A DNA stretch of 64,000 nt from contig NZ_JQMX01000001.1 in the NCBI RefSeq assembly GCF_000744945.1, forward strand, positions 1,674,001 to 1,738,000. Reading direction: 5' to 3'. Positions 34,057 through 49,021 of this stretch are shown here, piece by piece (position 1 is the first letter of the stretch; the number at the start of each line of letters is the position of its first letter). Origin of the DNA: Carnobacterium maltaromaticum DSM 20342 (GTDB lineage Bacteria; Bacillota; Bacilli; Lactobacillales; Carnobacteriaceae). A model generated the notes under the pieces. It was not told the origin of the DNA. It saw only the letters and a list, made by a program, of their open reading frames with translations, and made no database searches. A program made the translations under genes and the position numbers.

Positions 34057-34947
34057 TTATAAATCATTTAATGGAATTTCAATAATAGACTTAATTCCTT
34101 CTCGATTTACGACAGCTGGAGAACCAATATATATATCTTTTTCCCCATAAGCCCCATCCAAATAAACTGAGAGTGGTAAAATAGCATTTTCATCATCAAA
34201 AATAGCTTTTGTAATTCGAGCTAAAGCTATCGCAATCCCATAGTGAGTTGATCCTTTACGCTGAATAATCTTATAAGCCGCATCTCTGACATCTGTCACT
34301 AATTTAATTAAACTTTCCTCAGTCACTTCTGGATGCTCTCTCATCCACTCGTAAATTTGCAAACCACCTATATTAGCATGGGACCAGACAGGAAATTGCG
34401 TATCGCCATGCTCACCAATGATATATGCATGCACATCTCGGGCATCCACATCAGTTATCCCTGCTAAGGCTCCTCTAAAACGAGCACTATCTAAGGACGT
34501 ACCTGATCCGATAACTCTTTGAGTTGGTAATCCAGAAAATTTCCAAACTGCATAAGTTAAAATATCAACAGGATTACTAGCTACTAAAAAGATTCCGTCA
34601 AATCCACTAGCCATTACTTGATCTACTATGATTTTAGCTATTTTAAAATTCTTTTTAATTAAGTCTAAGCGGGTTTCATTTTCAGCCTGTGCTGCTCCAG
34701 CAGTAATCACAACTAAATCCGCATCTTTACAATCTGCATAAGTTGCTGCATAGATTTTTTTAGGCGATGTAAAAGCTAGACCATCTGATAAATCTAAGGC
34801 ATCTCCCTCACTTTTACCTGTGTCCAAATCAATAATGCCTAATTCACGACCAATATTTTGTGCAACTAAAGCAAATGCGTAACTAGATCCTACATCACCC
34901 GCACCAATCAAAATAATTTTTTCTTGATTTTTATCCGCTTGTTTCAT
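34057..34947 (-). CDS. L-lactate dehydrogenase family protein, prematurely stopped
   Basis: NAD-dependent reduction of pyruvate, or a related 2-oxo acid, to the L-hydroxy acid. 296 residues with Rossmann loop IGAGDVGSS, substrate Arg in [29 protein letters not shown] and the catalytic His in [12 protein letters not shown]. The frame stops just after IPLNDL, and the missing C-terminal helix follows in frame behind the stop, so the protein lacks about 23 residues and may be inactive. The divergent sequence suggests a paralogue (hydroxyisocaproate-dehydrogenase-like) rather than the main ldh. GGAGG before the ATG is intact. Confidence 0.85.
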   Translation of the reverse strand: MKQADKNQEKIILIGAGDVGSSYAFALVAQNIGRELGIIDLDTGKSEGDALDLSDGLAFTSPKKIYAATYADCKDADLVVITAGAAQAENETRLDLIKKNFKIAKIIVDQVMASGFDGIFLVASNPVDILTYAVWKFSGLPTQRVIGSGTSLDSARFRGALAGITDVDARDVHAYIIGEHGDTQFPVWSHANIGGLQIYEWMREHPEVTEESLIKLVTDVRDAAYKIIQRKGSTHYGIAIALARITKAIFDDENAILPLSVYLDGAYGEKDIYIGSPAVVNREGIKSIIEIPLNDL

Positions 34948-35276
34948 GTTGTTCCTCCATTCTATATACTAGCTCCCATAGTCGTTTACATTCGACTTTA
35001 CCTTCTATTAATCAGTAAAAATTAAACACTCTATAATTCAAGTTGAGAATACCATTTTTTTTACATGTAAGGCAACAAATTCGATTCCTACTTCCATTAA
35101 AGAAAACCCATAAATAAGATAAAAACAGAAAAAATGTCCTATGATTTAAGCCTAGTAGTCTGAAAAATATTTTCTTACGTTTCTAATTTATTTAATCAGC
35201 ACATGGATCTAGCTCGATATTTATGTAACTTTTTGATCGTGTCGGTGATTTAGATAGTGGTTGAACTGTACATAAA
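34948..35276. other. Intergenic DNA, no gene seen
   Basis: AT-rich sequence with stops in every frame. It should hold the LDH promoter; no convincing -35/-10 pair was found. Confidence 0.4.
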
Positions 35277-35322
35277 AAACGTTTAAAGTATTCGTAAAGT
35301 CTACGATACTCTAAACGCCCTT
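35277..35322 (-). terminator. Terminator of the GH1 gene
   Basis: GCGTTTAGAGTATCGTA/TACGAATACTTTAAACG imperfect stem with six T after it on the minus strand. Confidence 0.75.
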
Positions 35323-35369
35323 TTCCATCATTCTTTTAATTGGAACATAATGACTTTTTTAACACCTTG

Positions 35370-36827
<1,458 letters not shown>

Positions 36828-36960
36828 CTATTCTTTATCTAACGTATTTAGCATCTATTTAAAAAACATTACATTCATTTTAGCATAGTTTACTAAAAAA
36901 CATCAACAAAAGACTAGACAATAAAAAATAAACAAACACTCATTAACATACATCATATAA

Positions 36961-36989
36961 AAAAAAGACTAACCGTAGTTAATCTTTTT
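36961..36989 (-). terminator. Terminator of the M20/MFS operon
   Basis: AAAGATTAAC/GTTAGTCTTT stem with eight T on the minus strand. Confidence 0.8.
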
Positions 36990-37002
36990 ACCTTATTTCA
37001 CT

Positions 37003-38175
37003 TCATTCTTCATCATTGATTAATAAATCTGTAATTAATTGGATTTCCATTTCAGCACCAACCGCCAAAGCACCTTCATTAATTTTAAACTTAGGATGAT
37101 GATTCATATAACCACAGCCTTCCTCAGCTGTACCACCTCCAACAACAAAAAATGAACCTGGCACAACATCTGTATAGGCAGAAAAATCTTCGCCTCCCAT
37201 CATTTGGGGAGCTGTGATGAGTCCTTTTTCTCCAACAACTTTTAAAGCTGCTTTTCGGACTAATTCAGTCGCTTCTGAATCATTTACAACTGGACTATAA
37301 CCCATAATATAATTTAATTCATAGCTAGCCCCATACATTTTAGTCACATGTTCAATTATTTCTTCAATACGCTTTCTCACCAATGTGCGGACAGCCGGAT
37401 CATTCGTTCGAACGGTGCCTTGAATTTTTGCTGTATCAGGAATAACATTCGCGCTATTTCCACTAGTAAATTCACCAATTGAAAGTACCGCATTATCAAA
37501 AGCAGCAATATTTCGCGAAATAATATTATTTAAATTTGTGATAATTTCTACACCAACTAAAATAGGATCAATTGCTAATTCTGGAGTTGATCCATGAGAA
37601 CCGACCCCTTGAATTTTTAATTCGAAAATATCAGCTGCAGCTGTCAAAGCACCTGTACGAATTGCCACAACGCCTACAGGTATTTTAGGGAATATATGAA
37701 TTCCAAAAACTAAATCAACGTCTTTCATAACTCCTGCTTCGACTAAAAATTTAGCACCTCCAGGGGGAACTTCCTCGGCAGGTTGAAAAATAAATTTGAC
37801 AGTTCCAGCAATTTTTTCTTGCATGCTTGTTAATACTTTACAAGCCCCTAAAAGCATCGCAGTATGAGTATCATGTCCACATGCGTGCATAACTCCCTCA
37901 TTTTGAGAAGGAAACGCAACATCTGCTTCTTCAACAATTGGCAATGCATCAATGTCTGCACGTAGAGCAATTGTTTTACCAGGCTTTGCACCCTTCAAAA
38001 TTGCCACTACACTGTTCTCTGTTGGCGTTGTTAATTCAAGATTAGGAAATGTTTTTAATAGTTGATAAATATACTTAGCAGTTTCAACCTCATGAAAAGA
38101 AAGCTCCGGATTTTCATGAAGATGTCGACGCCATTTAACCATATCCTCAATCGGTAAATTTGTTTGACTATTCAT
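37003..38175 (-). CDS. M20D-family amidohydrolase
   Basis: 390-residue metal-dependent hydrolase removing acyl groups from N-acyl amino acids or similar amides. Metal ligands are visible: HACGHDTHTAM (about 97-107), the PAEEVPPGG block (about 132-140) and the C-terminal QMMGGEDFSAY. The group includes hippurate hydrolase, IAA-amino acid hydrolase and N-acetyl-diaminopimelate deacetylase; the substrate cannot be chosen from sequence. AAGGAGG precedes the ATG, which overlaps the MFS stop by 8 bp, so transporter and hydrolase likely act on the same compound. Confidence 0.92.
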   Translation of the reverse strand: MNSQTNLPIEDMVKWRRHLHENPELSFHEVETAKYIYQLLKTFPNLELTTPTENSVVAILKGAKPGKTIALRADIDALPIVEEADVAFPSQNEGVMHACGHDTHTAMLLGACKVLTSMQEKIAGTVKFIFQPAEEVPPGGAKFLVEAGVMKDVDLVFGIHIFPKIPVGVVAIRTGALTAAADIFELKIQGVGSHGSTPELAIDPILVGVEIITNLNNIISRNIAAFDNAVLSIGEFTSGNSANVIPDTAKIQGTVRTNDPAVRTLVRKRIEEIIEHVTKMYGASYELNYIMGYSPVVNDSEATELVRKAALKVVGEKGLITAPQMMGGEDFSAYTDVVPGSFFVVGGGTAEEGCGYMNHHPKFKINEGALAVGAEMEIQLITDLLINDEE

Positions 38176-39403
38176 TTATAGCTCCTCCTTGTCGATTCAT
38201 TTTTAAAAATATAATAGCACCAGCAGCACCTATCCCCATTAATATAAAGAAAATAAATGTCGATAAGAAGTTGCCATTTGATACTCGAATTAATTCTCCT
38301 ATTATTAAAGGAGCAAAGATTCCACCCATGACACCACCTGTCCCAATAGTAGCATAGCTTGGTGAAAAGCGTTCATTTATAAATAACTTTAATGGGATAC
38401 TCATCAATGTCACAAAAGCGACTAGCATAGAAAAATTCGCTATCCCTAGCAATAGCGTAATCAAAATAATTGAGTCAAATGTATACACACCTAGCATAGA
38501 ACATCCGCCAACAATACAAAAAATAGCAATAACTATTTTTTCTTTTCCAGCAAAATACCTCCCAACAATATAGCTGCCGCCAAGCGCGCCTATTAACGCA
38601 AAAATACCAGCAATTGAATTAATTTTGGCTGCATCGGTTAAACTCATCCCTTTTGCAGAAGTAAAAAAAGTTGGTAACCAATTCGTAAATCCATAAACTA
38701 GTGAGTTTATAAAAAAGGCACATACCGTTAGTATCCAGACACGCGAATCTTTCCAAATACTCAGCAATGGAACTTTATTTTTAGACGGAATATCAAGAAG
38801 TACCTTATCATTCGTATGTTTTTCTTTTGGTAAAAAAACAAGTAAAACGAGCATAACGAGCGAGGCAAGGCCCGCCATAACAAAGTACGCTTTACGCCAG
38901 CCTATAGTCTCTATCATGGGAGAAACCATGACAGGCCCCACAATACCAGCAATTCCAGAAGAAGCTAATAGTATTCCTTGTGCAAATGTTCGTTTATTTA
39001 AAGGTAAATTTAGGGATATTTCTTTTCCAGAAGAAGCTGGGTATCCTGAGTGTGCGATTGCACCCGTTAAAAATCGAATCAACATAAAATAAATTAACCC
39101 TTTCCCTAGACCAAATAGAAGCATAAAAATCGCTACAAATAAAATAGAAAAAACTAATATTTTTCGCGAACCTATTTTATTATTCAATAAACCCATTGGA
39201 ATTTGCATTAAAGTATACCCAACAAAAAATGAACTCATAATCCACCCCGTTTGAGTAGTACTTAAACTGAATTCTTTTGCAATAGGCACTAATGCGACCC
39301 CTACTCCTAGTTTATCAATATAAATCATAATGTAACCTAAAAAAAGAGTTGCTATCATTAAATTGTTTTTACGATTCAACTGTTCACTTTGTTTTATCGC
39401 CAT
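38168..39403 (-). CDS. MFS transporter, anion:cation symporter type
   Basis: About 411 residues and 12 membrane helices. IDKLGVGVALVPIAKEF in helix 1 and MGLLNNKIGSRKIL in the helix 2-3 loop are typical of the ACS branch, which imports organic anions. The ATG at about 39403 (protein beginning MAIKQSEQL) is chosen with GGTGAG just upstream; a longer in-frame version would start in hydrophobic nonsense. It probably imports an N-acyl amino acid for the downstream M20 enzyme (inference from the 8-bp overlap). Confidence 0.88.
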   Translation of the reverse strand: MAIKQSEQLNRKNNLMIATLFLGYIMIYIDKLGVGVALVPIAKEFSLSTTQTGWIMSSFFVGYTLMQIPMGLLNNKIGSRKILVFSILFVAIFMLLFGLGKGLIYFMLIRFLTGAIAHSGYPASSGKEISLNLPLNKRTFAQGILLASSGIAGIVGPVMVSPMIETIGWRKAYFVMAGLASLVMLVLLVFLPKEKHTNDKVLLDIPSKNKVPLLSIWKDSRVWILTVCAFFINSLVYGFTNWLPTFFTSAKGMSLTDAAKINSIAGIFALIGALGGSYIVGRYFAGKEKIVIAIFCIVGGCSMLGVYTFDSIILITLLLGIANFSMLVAFVTLMSIPLKLFINERFSPSYATIGTGGVMGGIFAPLIIGELIRVSNGNFLSTFIFFILMGIGAAGAIIFLKMNRQGGAINE

Positions 39404-39559
39404 TATCTCACCATTTTCTAATTTTTTAGTTATACTACTTAATATACTGAAGAAAACCAAAAAAAACAACAATTTTTTATTCTTTTTACTTAATAATCAT
39501 TTAGAATTGTCACAATAGAAAATTAAAGAAATATTTGTAACACAAATGTAAAATAAGTA

Positions 39560-39587
39560 TTGACTTCGTAACTTAAGCTGTTATACT
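39560..39587 (+). promoter_or_regulatory. Promoter of the secreted-protein gene at 39631
   Basis: TTGACT (39560-39565), 16-base spacer, TATACT (39582-39587). Transcription would start near 39594. Confidence 0.75.
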
Positions 39588-39630
39588 AAAGATATTGAAT
39601 AACCTATTTTACAATAAGGAGTGTTTAGAA

Positions 39631-40263
39631 ATAAAAAAACAAGTAAAAACATTAGCAATCATAGGAGTATTAATTTGTTCACTAAGTATTTATCTAAGTT
39701 TTTCTCAAAGCAATCAAAATCAGGCAACTTCTAAACATAAATCTCCGCAACCTGCTAAAATCCTAACAAAAAATGAAATTACACCAGTAAACAAAACGAC
39801 TATAGATTCTTCAAGTCCAATTACTATCATTCAACCAGAAGCTGCAGAAGCTGAGAACGCCGTTACTCCTGAACCTGAAATACTTGAACCAACTACGGAT
39901 ACTGAAACTATTACAAAAATGCCAGAGAATTCAGATGATATTGCAGTGGAAAAAATACCAATCCAATTAACAGCAGATGAAGCCTCAGCAGCACAAACTG
40001 ATCCCATTGTAATTGATTTATCTTACCAAGGAAATTGGAAATCTTTAGATGGCAGTAGAACTATTACTGGTACACAGTATGGCTTCAAATTTGAAAATAG
40101 TCCTGTAGGCTGGTTAAATCGTTATTCAAAAAATGACACAGGTTTAATTTTAGGTGATACAAACTATTTTACTTTTTATGTTCGCTTAACAGAAAATGAT
40201 CATTTAATTATCGAAAAAACTGATGGGACTGAATTTTGGGAGTTTACTCGCAATTATCAATAA
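39631..40263 (+). CDS. Secreted or membrane-anchored protein, apparent ATA start
   Basis: I recognise no family. With AAGGAG at 39616-39621 the codon at the ideal 9-base distance is ATA (39631), giving (M)KKQVKTLAIIGVLICSL, a good signal sequence or anchor. The only upstream in-frame alternative, TTG at 39595, sits on the predicted transcription start and has no RBS. The mature part has a Pro/Glu/Thr-rich stretch (about 40-115) and a compact C-terminal region (about 125-210) rich in aromatic residues (GNWKSLDGS, FWEFTRNY). 210 residues. Possibly a wall-exposed protein; the odd start could mean poor translation. Confidence 0.7.
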   Translation: MKKQVKTLAIIGVLICSLSIYLSFSQSNQNQATSKHKSPQPAKILTKNEITPVNKTTIDSSSPITIIQPEAAEAENAVTPEPEILEPTTDTETITKMPENSDDIAVEKIPIQLTADEASAAQTDPIVIDLSYQGNWKSLDGSRTITGTQYGFKFENSPVGWLNRYSKNDTGLILGDTNYFTFYVRLTENDHLIIEKTDGTEFWEFTRNYQ

Positions 40264-40332
40264 AAAAATGACCTCACTATCTGATGGAAATGCAGTGAGA
40301 TCGTTCTTATTTCTTATAAACTCAGGTTCCAA

Positions 40333-40372
40333 TAAAAAATACCTTAAGCTCTTTAAGCTTAAGGTATTTTTT
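40333..40372. terminator. Bidirectional terminator between 39631 gene and tRNA-Glu
   Basis: AAAAAATACCTTAAGC/GCTTAAGGTATTTTTT perfect stem, with A- and T-runs on both sides. Confidence 0.88.
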
Positions 40373-40382
40373 ATTCTCATTA

Positions 40383-40454
40383 TGACCCGTACGGGAATCG
40401 AACCCGTGATACCGCCGTGAAAGGGCGGTGTCTTAACCGCTTGACCAACGGGCC
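40383..40454 (-). tRNA. tRNA-Glu (TTC)
   Basis: 72 nt; acceptor GGCCCGT/ACGGGTC, anticodon loop CTTTCAC, T-arm GGTTCGATTCC. Confidence 0.95.
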
Positions 40455-40478
40455 ATTTTTATTTCAAGCACAAAAATT

Positions 40479-40507
40479 ATTATATAAAAAATTTGGCTAC
40501 TTGTAAA
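40479..40507 (-). promoter_or_regulatory. Promoter of tRNA-Glu
   Basis: TTTACA (40502-40507), 17-base spacer, TATAAT (40479-40484). Confidence 0.75.
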
Positions 40508-40679
40508 GTTATTTTTTTAAAAATTTCTACTTTTATTGAGTACTCGTATATCACTTTATTGTGATCCCCATTTATTTTCCTTAAAATTTCAATCTAGTTG
40601 TTTTTTAATTCTTATTTCATATAATTATTCTTACTCTTCTTACTCCCTTATTTCATTTTAATCCGTTCCTTATTTCTAC

Positions 40680-40708
40680 TTGCTAAAGCATTAAAAGAGG
40701 TATATAAT
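40680..40708 (+). promoter_or_regulatory. Promoter of the KimA-like gene
   Basis: TTGCTA (40680-40685), 17-base spacer, TATAAT (40703-40708). The leader is only about 40 nt, too short for a ydaO c-di-AMP riboswitch. Confidence 0.65.
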
Positions 40709-40753
40709 TCTTAAATTGTGGCTTAAATTTATTATAGAAAATGAGGAATAAAA

Positions 40754-42580
40754 ATGTGGAGTGTTTTAAAACGTTATTTAATTGGTAAACCATTAAAAAG
40801 TTCTGAAGAAGGTGACCAAAAATTAGGTCGCTTCAAAGCCTTAGCCCTTCTCTCTTCAGACGCACTATCTTCAATCGCTTATGGAACTGAACAAATTGTT
40901 TTAGTTTTAGTTACTTTATCAACTGGAGCAATTTGGTATTCCCTACCTTTAGCAGGCCTTGTTTTAATCTTATTACTAGCTCTTGTTATTTCTTATCGAC
41001 AAATCATACATGCTTACCCGCATGGTGGTGGAGCTTACATGGTCTCTAGTGAAAATCTCGGTAAGACATCAGGATTGATTGCTGGTGGCTCACTCTTAGT
41101 TGATTATATGCTTACAGTAGCTGTCAGCGTCTCTGCGGGCACAGAAGCGATTACCTCTGCAATTCCTGCTTTATATAATCAACGAGTTCCATTGGCTATT
41201 TTAATTGTATTTTTAATTACTGCGATGAACTTGCGTGGTTTAAGAGAATCCGCTTCATTCTTAATGTTTCCTGTTTATTTGTTTGTCGCAGTAATTACTT
41301 TGTTAATTATTACTGGTTTTCTAAAAATTGCTCTTGGAACAGCACCTTTTCATGCAACCGCAACTGTTGGAGCTGTTGTCCCTGGTATTACTTTAGGACT
41401 TTTATTAAGAGCTTTTTCATCTGGATCTTCTTCATTAACTGGTGTTGAAGCTATTAGCAACGCTGTTCCATTCTTCAAAAAACCCCAATCAAAAAATGCA
41501 GCAGCAACACTTGCCTTGATGGGTGGAATATTAGGTTTTTTCTTTGCTGGAATCACCTTCTTAAATTATTGGTATGGAATTATTCCAACTGAAAAAGTTA
41601 CTGTCTTATCACAAATTGGGAAAGCAATTTTTGGTAATGGAGCCTTTTATTATTTGCTACAATTTTCAACTGCTTTTATTCTAGCTCTCGCAGCCAATAC
41701 AGGATTTTCAGCTTTTCCAGTTTTAGCTTATAATTTAGCAAAAGATAAATATATGCCTCATATGTATCTAGCAAAAGGAGATCGATTAGGCTATTCCAAT
41801 GGAATTATGACCCTTTCTCTTGGTTCAATTCTACTTATAGCATTATTTAATGGTGAAACCTCTCGTTTAATCCCTCTATATGCTGTTGGCGTCTTTATCC
41901 CATTTACGTTATCTCAAACAGGTATGCTAGTCAAATGGCACCGTGAGCGACCTAAAAATTGGTTAGTTAAGTCAATTTCAAATTTTATTGGAGCACTTAT
42001 TTCATTTGCTATTTTTGCTATACTATTCTTCTACCGTTTAAATGAAATTTGGCCTTTCTTCTTAATTATGCCAATTATGCTCCTTATTTTTTATAAAATA
42101 CATGATCATTACAAAAAAACAGCATTACAGTTAAAACTTGAAGATTCTGTTTCGATAAGTTATACAGGAAGTACTGTTATTGTTTTAATTAGTAATATTA
42201 CTCTCGTTACAAATCAGGCTCTTAATTACGCCTATACCATTGGTGATAATGTCATTGCTATGCATGTTTCTTTTGATGATAACCCTGATAAAGAAACTGA
42301 ATTTGATAATGATTTTAAAATGAAATACCCAGAGATACGTTTGGTTAACCTTCACTCTTCTTATCGAAGTGTTATTCATCCAGTTTTACGTTTTGTAAAA
42401 TTGATTGAGGCTCAATCAACTAAAAAAGGCTATACAACAACTGTTTTAATCCCTCAGTTCATTCCAAAAAAAGCATGGCAGCACATTCTCCATAATCAAA
42501 CGAGTTTACGCTTAAGAGCTGCTTTGGCTACAAAAGAAAATATCGTTGTAGCTACCTATAGCCATCATTTAAAAAAATAA
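40754..42580 (+). CDS. kimA: KimA-like potassium importer (APC superfamily)
   Basis: 608 residues, 12 membrane helices and a soluble C-terminal domain (about 460-608). The first helix block LGRFKALALLSSDALSSIAYGTEQI and the second YPHGGGAYMVSSENLG match KimA (B. subtilis YdaO, 607 residues), a proton-coupled high-affinity potassium importer inhibited by c-di-AMP. The C-terminal domain is where c-di-AMP is thought to act. GAGG lies 7-8 bases before the ATG. cdaA in the same window makes that nucleotide. Other APC permeases share the core, but the full-length match favours KimA. Confidence 0.82.
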   Translation: MWSVLKRYLIGKPLKSSEEGDQKLGRFKALALLSSDALSSIAYGTEQIVLVLVTLSTGAIWYSLPLAGLVLILLLALVISYRQIIHAYPHGGGAYMVSSENLGKTSGLIAGGSLLVDYMLTVAVSVSAGTEAITSAIPALYNQRVPLAILIVFLITAMNLRGLRESASFLMFPVYLFVAVITLLIITGFLKIALGTAPFHATATVGAVVPGITLGLLLRAFSSGSSSLTGVEAISNAVPFFKKPQSKNAAATLALMGGILGFFFAGITFLNYWYGIIPTEKVTVLSQIGKAIFGNGAFYYLLQFSTAFILALAANTGFSAFPVLAYNLAKDKYMPHMYLAKGDRLGYSNGIMTLSLGSILLIALFNGETSRLIPLYAVGVFIPFTLSQTGMLVKWHRERPKNWLVKSISNFIGALISFAIFAILFFYRLNEIWPFFLIMPIMLLIFYKIHDHYKKTALQLKLEDSVSISYTGSTVIVLISNITLVTNQALNYAYTIGDNVIAMHVSFDDNPDKETEFDNDFKMKYPEIRLVNLHSSYRSVIHPVLRFVKLIEAQSTKKGYTTTVLIPQFIPKKAWQHILHNQTSLRLRAALATKENIVVATYSHHLKK

Positions 42581-42590
42581 TTTAAAATAA

Positions 42591-42623
42591 AAAAGGTCTA
42601 GAAAATTAAACTCTAGACCTTTT
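42591..42623. terminator. Bidirectional terminator between kimA and the GNAT gene
   Basis: AAAAGGTCTAGA/TCTAGACCTTTT stem; it just overlaps the GNAT stop codon. Confidence 0.85.
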
Positions 42624-42894
42624 AAGCTTCAATATCTTTATATTCAGGTTTACGATCAAATTCAGCTTTAGCGAATGGACATAGTGGAACAATTTTTTTT
42701 CCTTCTACTCTCATTTCATCAACTACACGTTTTACAAGTTGTCCTGCAATTCCTTGACCTCTTAAAGAAGGATCTACAAATGTATGGTCCAGGATTACTT
42801 TAGTATCACCTGCTGGTACATAAGTTACCTCTGCAATCATTTTACCTTCTTCATTATTTTTATAAAAACGATTTTCAGATTTTTCAAATTCCAT
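42622..42894 (-). CDS. Small GNAT-family acetyltransferase (YjdJ-like)
   Basis: 90 residues forming a reduced acetyltransferase fold with the acetyl-CoA loop LRGQGIAGQLV and the VPLCPFAKAEF block of the short GNAT-like group (PF14542 type). Substrate unknown. ATG at 42892-42894 has AAAGGA 9 bases before it; the ATG three codons earlier directly touches the RBS. A palindrome overlaps its promoter at 42960-42976. Confidence 0.88.
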   Translation of the reverse strand: MEFEKSENRFYKNNEEGKMIAEVTYVPAGDTKVILDHTFVDPSLRGQGIAGQLVKRVVDEMRVEGKKIVPLCPFAKAEFDRKPEYKDIEA

Positions 42895-42947
42895 CAGTAT
42901 CATTCCTTTCTATTATATCTACTCTTTATTTTAACATTAACTTAACT

Positions 42948-42976
42948 ATTATACAGCATATTAAGAATTTCTTAAT
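42948..42976 (-). promoter_or_regulatory. GNAT gene promoter with palindrome
   Basis: TATAAT (42948-42953) and TTAAGA (42970-42975, spacer 16). The perfect repeat ATTAAGAA-T-TTCTTAAT (42960-42976) covers spacer and -35, an operator position. Confidence 0.45.
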
Positions 42977-43076
42977 AGAATTAGCTTATCTTTAGGCAGA
43001 TTTCATACTAAGAAAAAACAACTTAGAATTAATTTTCTAAGTTGTTTCAAGTTTTAAATTGGATTGTATTGACAGA

Positions 43077-43149
<73 letters not shown>

Positions 43150-43192
43150 AAATTTCGTTCCTATAAATACTTGATTATATACAAAAAAAATA

Positions 43193-43266
43193 CTCCGCAA
43201 GTAGGACTCGAACCTACGACATCATGATTAACAGTCATGCGCTACTACCAACTGAGCTATTGCGGA
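43193..43266 (-). tRNA. tRNA-Asn (GTT)
   Basis: 74 nt; acceptor TCCGCAA/TTGCGGA, anticodon loop CTGTTAA, T-arm GGTTCGAGTCC. Confidence 0.95.
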
Positions 43267-43281
43267 ATAATATTGAATCTT

Positions 43282-43397
43282 GCGTGGCAACGTCCTACCC
43301 TCACAGGGGGAAACCCCCAACTACTCTCGGCGCTGAAAAGCTTAACTGCTGTGTTCGGCATGGGAACAGGTGTATCCTTTTCGCTATCGCCACCACA
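43282..43397 (-). rRNA. rrf: 5S rRNA of the rRNA operon
   Basis: About 116 nt with CCTGTTCCCATGCCGAACAC and the complementary ends GTGTGG/CCACGC. Differs at scattered positions from the copy at 33346. Confidence 0.95.
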
Positions 43398-43655
43398 CAA
43401 TTTTTTTTACAACTTACGGCGCTACTCTGCGTCTGTTTCCTTTACTCCACTCCTCATGCACACTAGTGCATTCCGAGGTTCGCTCAGTTACATCCTTGAT
43501 TAGCTTGCAATTTGTTAAAAAATGCTTGTTTAGGTTGATGGTTACATCGACACTAAACTGCGATTCAATTATTTAGTTGTAGAGAGTTTGATCTCTCAAA
43601 ACTGGAACTGTTTAAAAAGTAATTGTTTTGGAAACGTTCTTCACCGTTTATTTCT

Positions 43656-46575
<2,920 letters not shown>

Positions 46576-46888
46576 CTAATTTATCTGTATTGCTTCCTAC
46601 TTCTTCGTCCATTTCATGTTCTGCGATGCTCACGTACGCTAAGTACGCTCTGCTTCTCAAACCCTTCATGTCCTCGAATTAGAAACCACTACAACTAAAT
46701 TTTTATCGATGGTATTCCCGAAGGAATCTCATGATGTTAGTCAATGATTTTATTCATTATCTTACGATAAGAACTAATTAAAAAACTCATTTAAAACGCG
46801 GTGTTTTCTCGGTTTCTTACTTTAATTACTTTTTAAACAGTATCCAGTTTTCAAAGAACAAATTCTGCAATCTACAATCAGATTACAA

Positions 46889-46961
46889 TGGAGCCTAGCG
46901 GGATCGAACCGCTGACCTCCTGCGTGCAAGGCAGGCGCTCTCCCAGCTGAGCTAAGGCCCC
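46889..46961 (-). tRNA. tRNA-Ala (TGC), in the 16S-23S spacer
   Basis: 73 nt; acceptor GGGGCCT/AGGCTCC with mismatch-tolerant pairs, anticodon loop CTTGCAC, T-arm GGTTCGATCCC. Confidence 0.95.
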
Positions 46962-47044
46962 TTTAAAAGGTATTTAATTCAAAAAAAATTAACCTCTCAA
47001 AACTGAACAAAGTAAAAACGAATGTGTGGGATTTCCGTAATATT

Positions 47045-48604
<1,560 letters not shown>

Positions 48605-48665
48605 AAATGATGCTTGAAGCTCATTAGTTTTTGCTAGCGAATAATTATTCACTTTCTTGCTTGTT

Positions 48666-48686
48666 TGACTCAACCTTGTTGAGTCA
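48666..48686 (-). promoter_or_regulatory. Leader hairpin of the rRNA operon
   Basis: GACTCAAC/GTTGAGTC hairpin about 60 bp before 16S, probably for processing or antitermination. Confidence 0.45.
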
Positions 48687-48757
48687 TCCTACACATTTGG
48701 TTCGTCTTACTTTGTTCAGTTTTCAAAGGTCAATTTGTTTGTTTTGACAACTTCTAT

Positions 48758-48786
48758 ATATTAACAAATATATTTAACAGTGTCAA
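48758..48786 (-). promoter_or_regulatory. rRNA promoter P2
   Basis: TTGACA (48781-48786), 17-base spacer, TAATAT (48758-48763). Confidence 0.85.
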
Positions 48787-48854
48787 CACTTTTTATTTTT
48801 ATTTTTGTCTTTATTGTGTTGCTTGTTTCGTTTGCCCTCGTTAGGACATGTATT

Positions 48855-48883
48855 AATATACCAAGATATTTGGATTTCGTCAA
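48855..48883 (-). promoter_or_regulatory. rRNA promoter P1
   Basis: TTGACG (48878-48883), 17-base spacer, TATATT (48855-48860). Tandem with P2, 97 bp apart. Confidence 0.8.
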
Positions 48884-48956
48884 CACTATTTTATACATTT
48901 TTCCATTTTTTTTAATTTTGTTCAAAAAACCCTTTTATAATAGCCATTAAACTAAA

Positions 48957-49004
48957 GTAAAAAAGAATTTTTATTCAAAAATCACTGAATAAAATTCTTT
49001 TTTA
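48957..49004 (-). terminator. Terminator of the methyltransferase gene
   Basis: AAAAAAGAATTTT/AAAATTCTTTTTT stem enclosing TATTCA/TGAATA, with T-run on the minus strand. Confidence 0.75.
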
Positions 49005-49021
49005 CAACGCATAATGAAATG

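Noticed and set aside
34948..35276. Transposase remnant upstream of LDH
   Set aside because: Short open pieces on the minus strand were read, but none matched a transposase family well enough to report.
40709..40753. ydaO c-di-AMP riboswitch before the KimA-like gene
   Set aside because: The predicted leader is about 40 nt, far too short, and no aptamer motif is seen.
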